Position numbers and translations under genes: made by a program. Below are positions 7,554 to 7,904 of a stretch of 7,904 bases of DNA, piece after piece (within the stretch, counting starts at the first letter, position 1; every line of letters starts with the position of its first letter). The stretch is from DASRHD01 sp035499715 (GTDB taxonomy: Bacteria; Verrucomicrobiota; Verrucomicrobiia; Opitutales; Opitutaceae): positions 1 to 7,904 of the forward strand of contig DATJYF010000071.1 of assembly GCA_035499715.1 (NCBI GenBank), given 5' to 3'. The notes beneath the pieces were generated by a model. It did no database searches, was not told the origin of the DNA, and saw only the letters and a list, made by a program, of their open reading frames with translations.

Positions 7554-7904
7554 TTATTTGGCCGACCTTTGTTGTTGATTAAAATCAGAAGGAATGAATC
7601 CCCCTAAAATGGGAAAAATTCGGACAGCATCGCTGGGGCGAAGTAAGCTATTTGAGGTCATGGAAGAATTGGGTAACGAAGAATATTTTTTGATCGCGTA
7701 AAGTGGATGGCCCGCTGAATCCGCCTGTACGGATAATTCATATTTCAAATGCGCGGCCCCGAAAGCATCAAACTCGTTGTCAAAACTGGAACCTACAAGT
7801 GCGTTGAATTGTTCGTATTTCTCTGGGCCTAGCTCATCTCGGAACGCCGACAACAACTCATTGTAAATCTGGCCACCTTGTTCGGGTTGTGCTGGAATAT
7901 CCAA
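7554..7904 (-). CDS. Hypothetical protein, C-terminal part, cut by window edge
   Basis: This is an open minus-strand frame of 116-117 codons ending in TAA at 7554-7556 and still open at the window edge. The codon at 7902-7904 is TTG, which may be an internal leucine rather than a start, so the gene probably continues to the right. A frame this long without stops is unlikely by chance in DNA of about 46% GC. I do not recognise the protein. It begins with a hydrophilic, helix-like stretch containing FRDELGPEKYEQF and ends with a Ser-, Asn- and Pro-rich part containing IFPILGGFIP. No signal peptide, transmembrane segment or catalytic motif is visible in this portion. It converges on the protease gene with only 6 bp between the stop codons. 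Its GC content is about 20 points below that of its neighbours, which suggests later acquisition or a different selective history. Confidence 0.6.
   Translation of the reverse strand: MDIPAQPEQGGQIYNELLSAFRDELGPEKYEQFNALVGSSFDNEFDAFGAAHLKYELSVQADSAGHPLYAIKKYSSLPNSSMTSNSLLRPSDAVRIFPILGGFIPSDFNQQQRSAK

Overview
This GC-rich bacterial window (roughly 65% GC over most of its length) holds three complete genes and one gene cut off by the right edge. The best-supported assignment is smc, the chromosome-segregation ATPase. The SMC sequence style (a GPNGCGKSN Walker A loop, a long hydrophilic insert) and the absence of a Shine-Dalgarno sequence before all three visible starts fit a Verrucomicrobium, perhaps an Opitutaceae member. 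That is an inference from memory of family sequences, not a database result.

Layout from left to right. Bases 1-194 are non-coding and carry a strong imperfect stem-loop just past the smc stop, probably its terminator. Bases 195-4052 (minus) are smc, 1285 codons. Bases 4053-4192 are a divergent intergenic region with a 13-bp palindrome. Bases 4193-5650 (plus) encode a 14-helix DHA2-type major facilitator exporter resembling E. coli MdtD. After a 46-bp gap, 5697-7547 (plus) encodes an exported subtilisin-like (S8) serine peptidase with an unrecognised helical N-terminal region and a long insert between its catalytic Asp and His. Its stop lies 6 bp from the stop of a convergent minus-strand gene (7554 to the window edge). 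That gene is markedly AT-richer, at about 46% GC, and I do not recognise it.

The genes do not form an obvious pathway. smc is a housekeeping gene on its own strand. The transporter and the protease may be co-transcribed because of their short gap, but nothing in the sequence ties their functions together. I found no tRNA, rRNA, CRISPR array, insertion sequence or phage gene. The points most worth a second look are the protease architecture, the charged insert in SMC just before its C-terminal head, and the abrupt base-composition change at about 7550. I see no convincing undescribed multi-gene system here.
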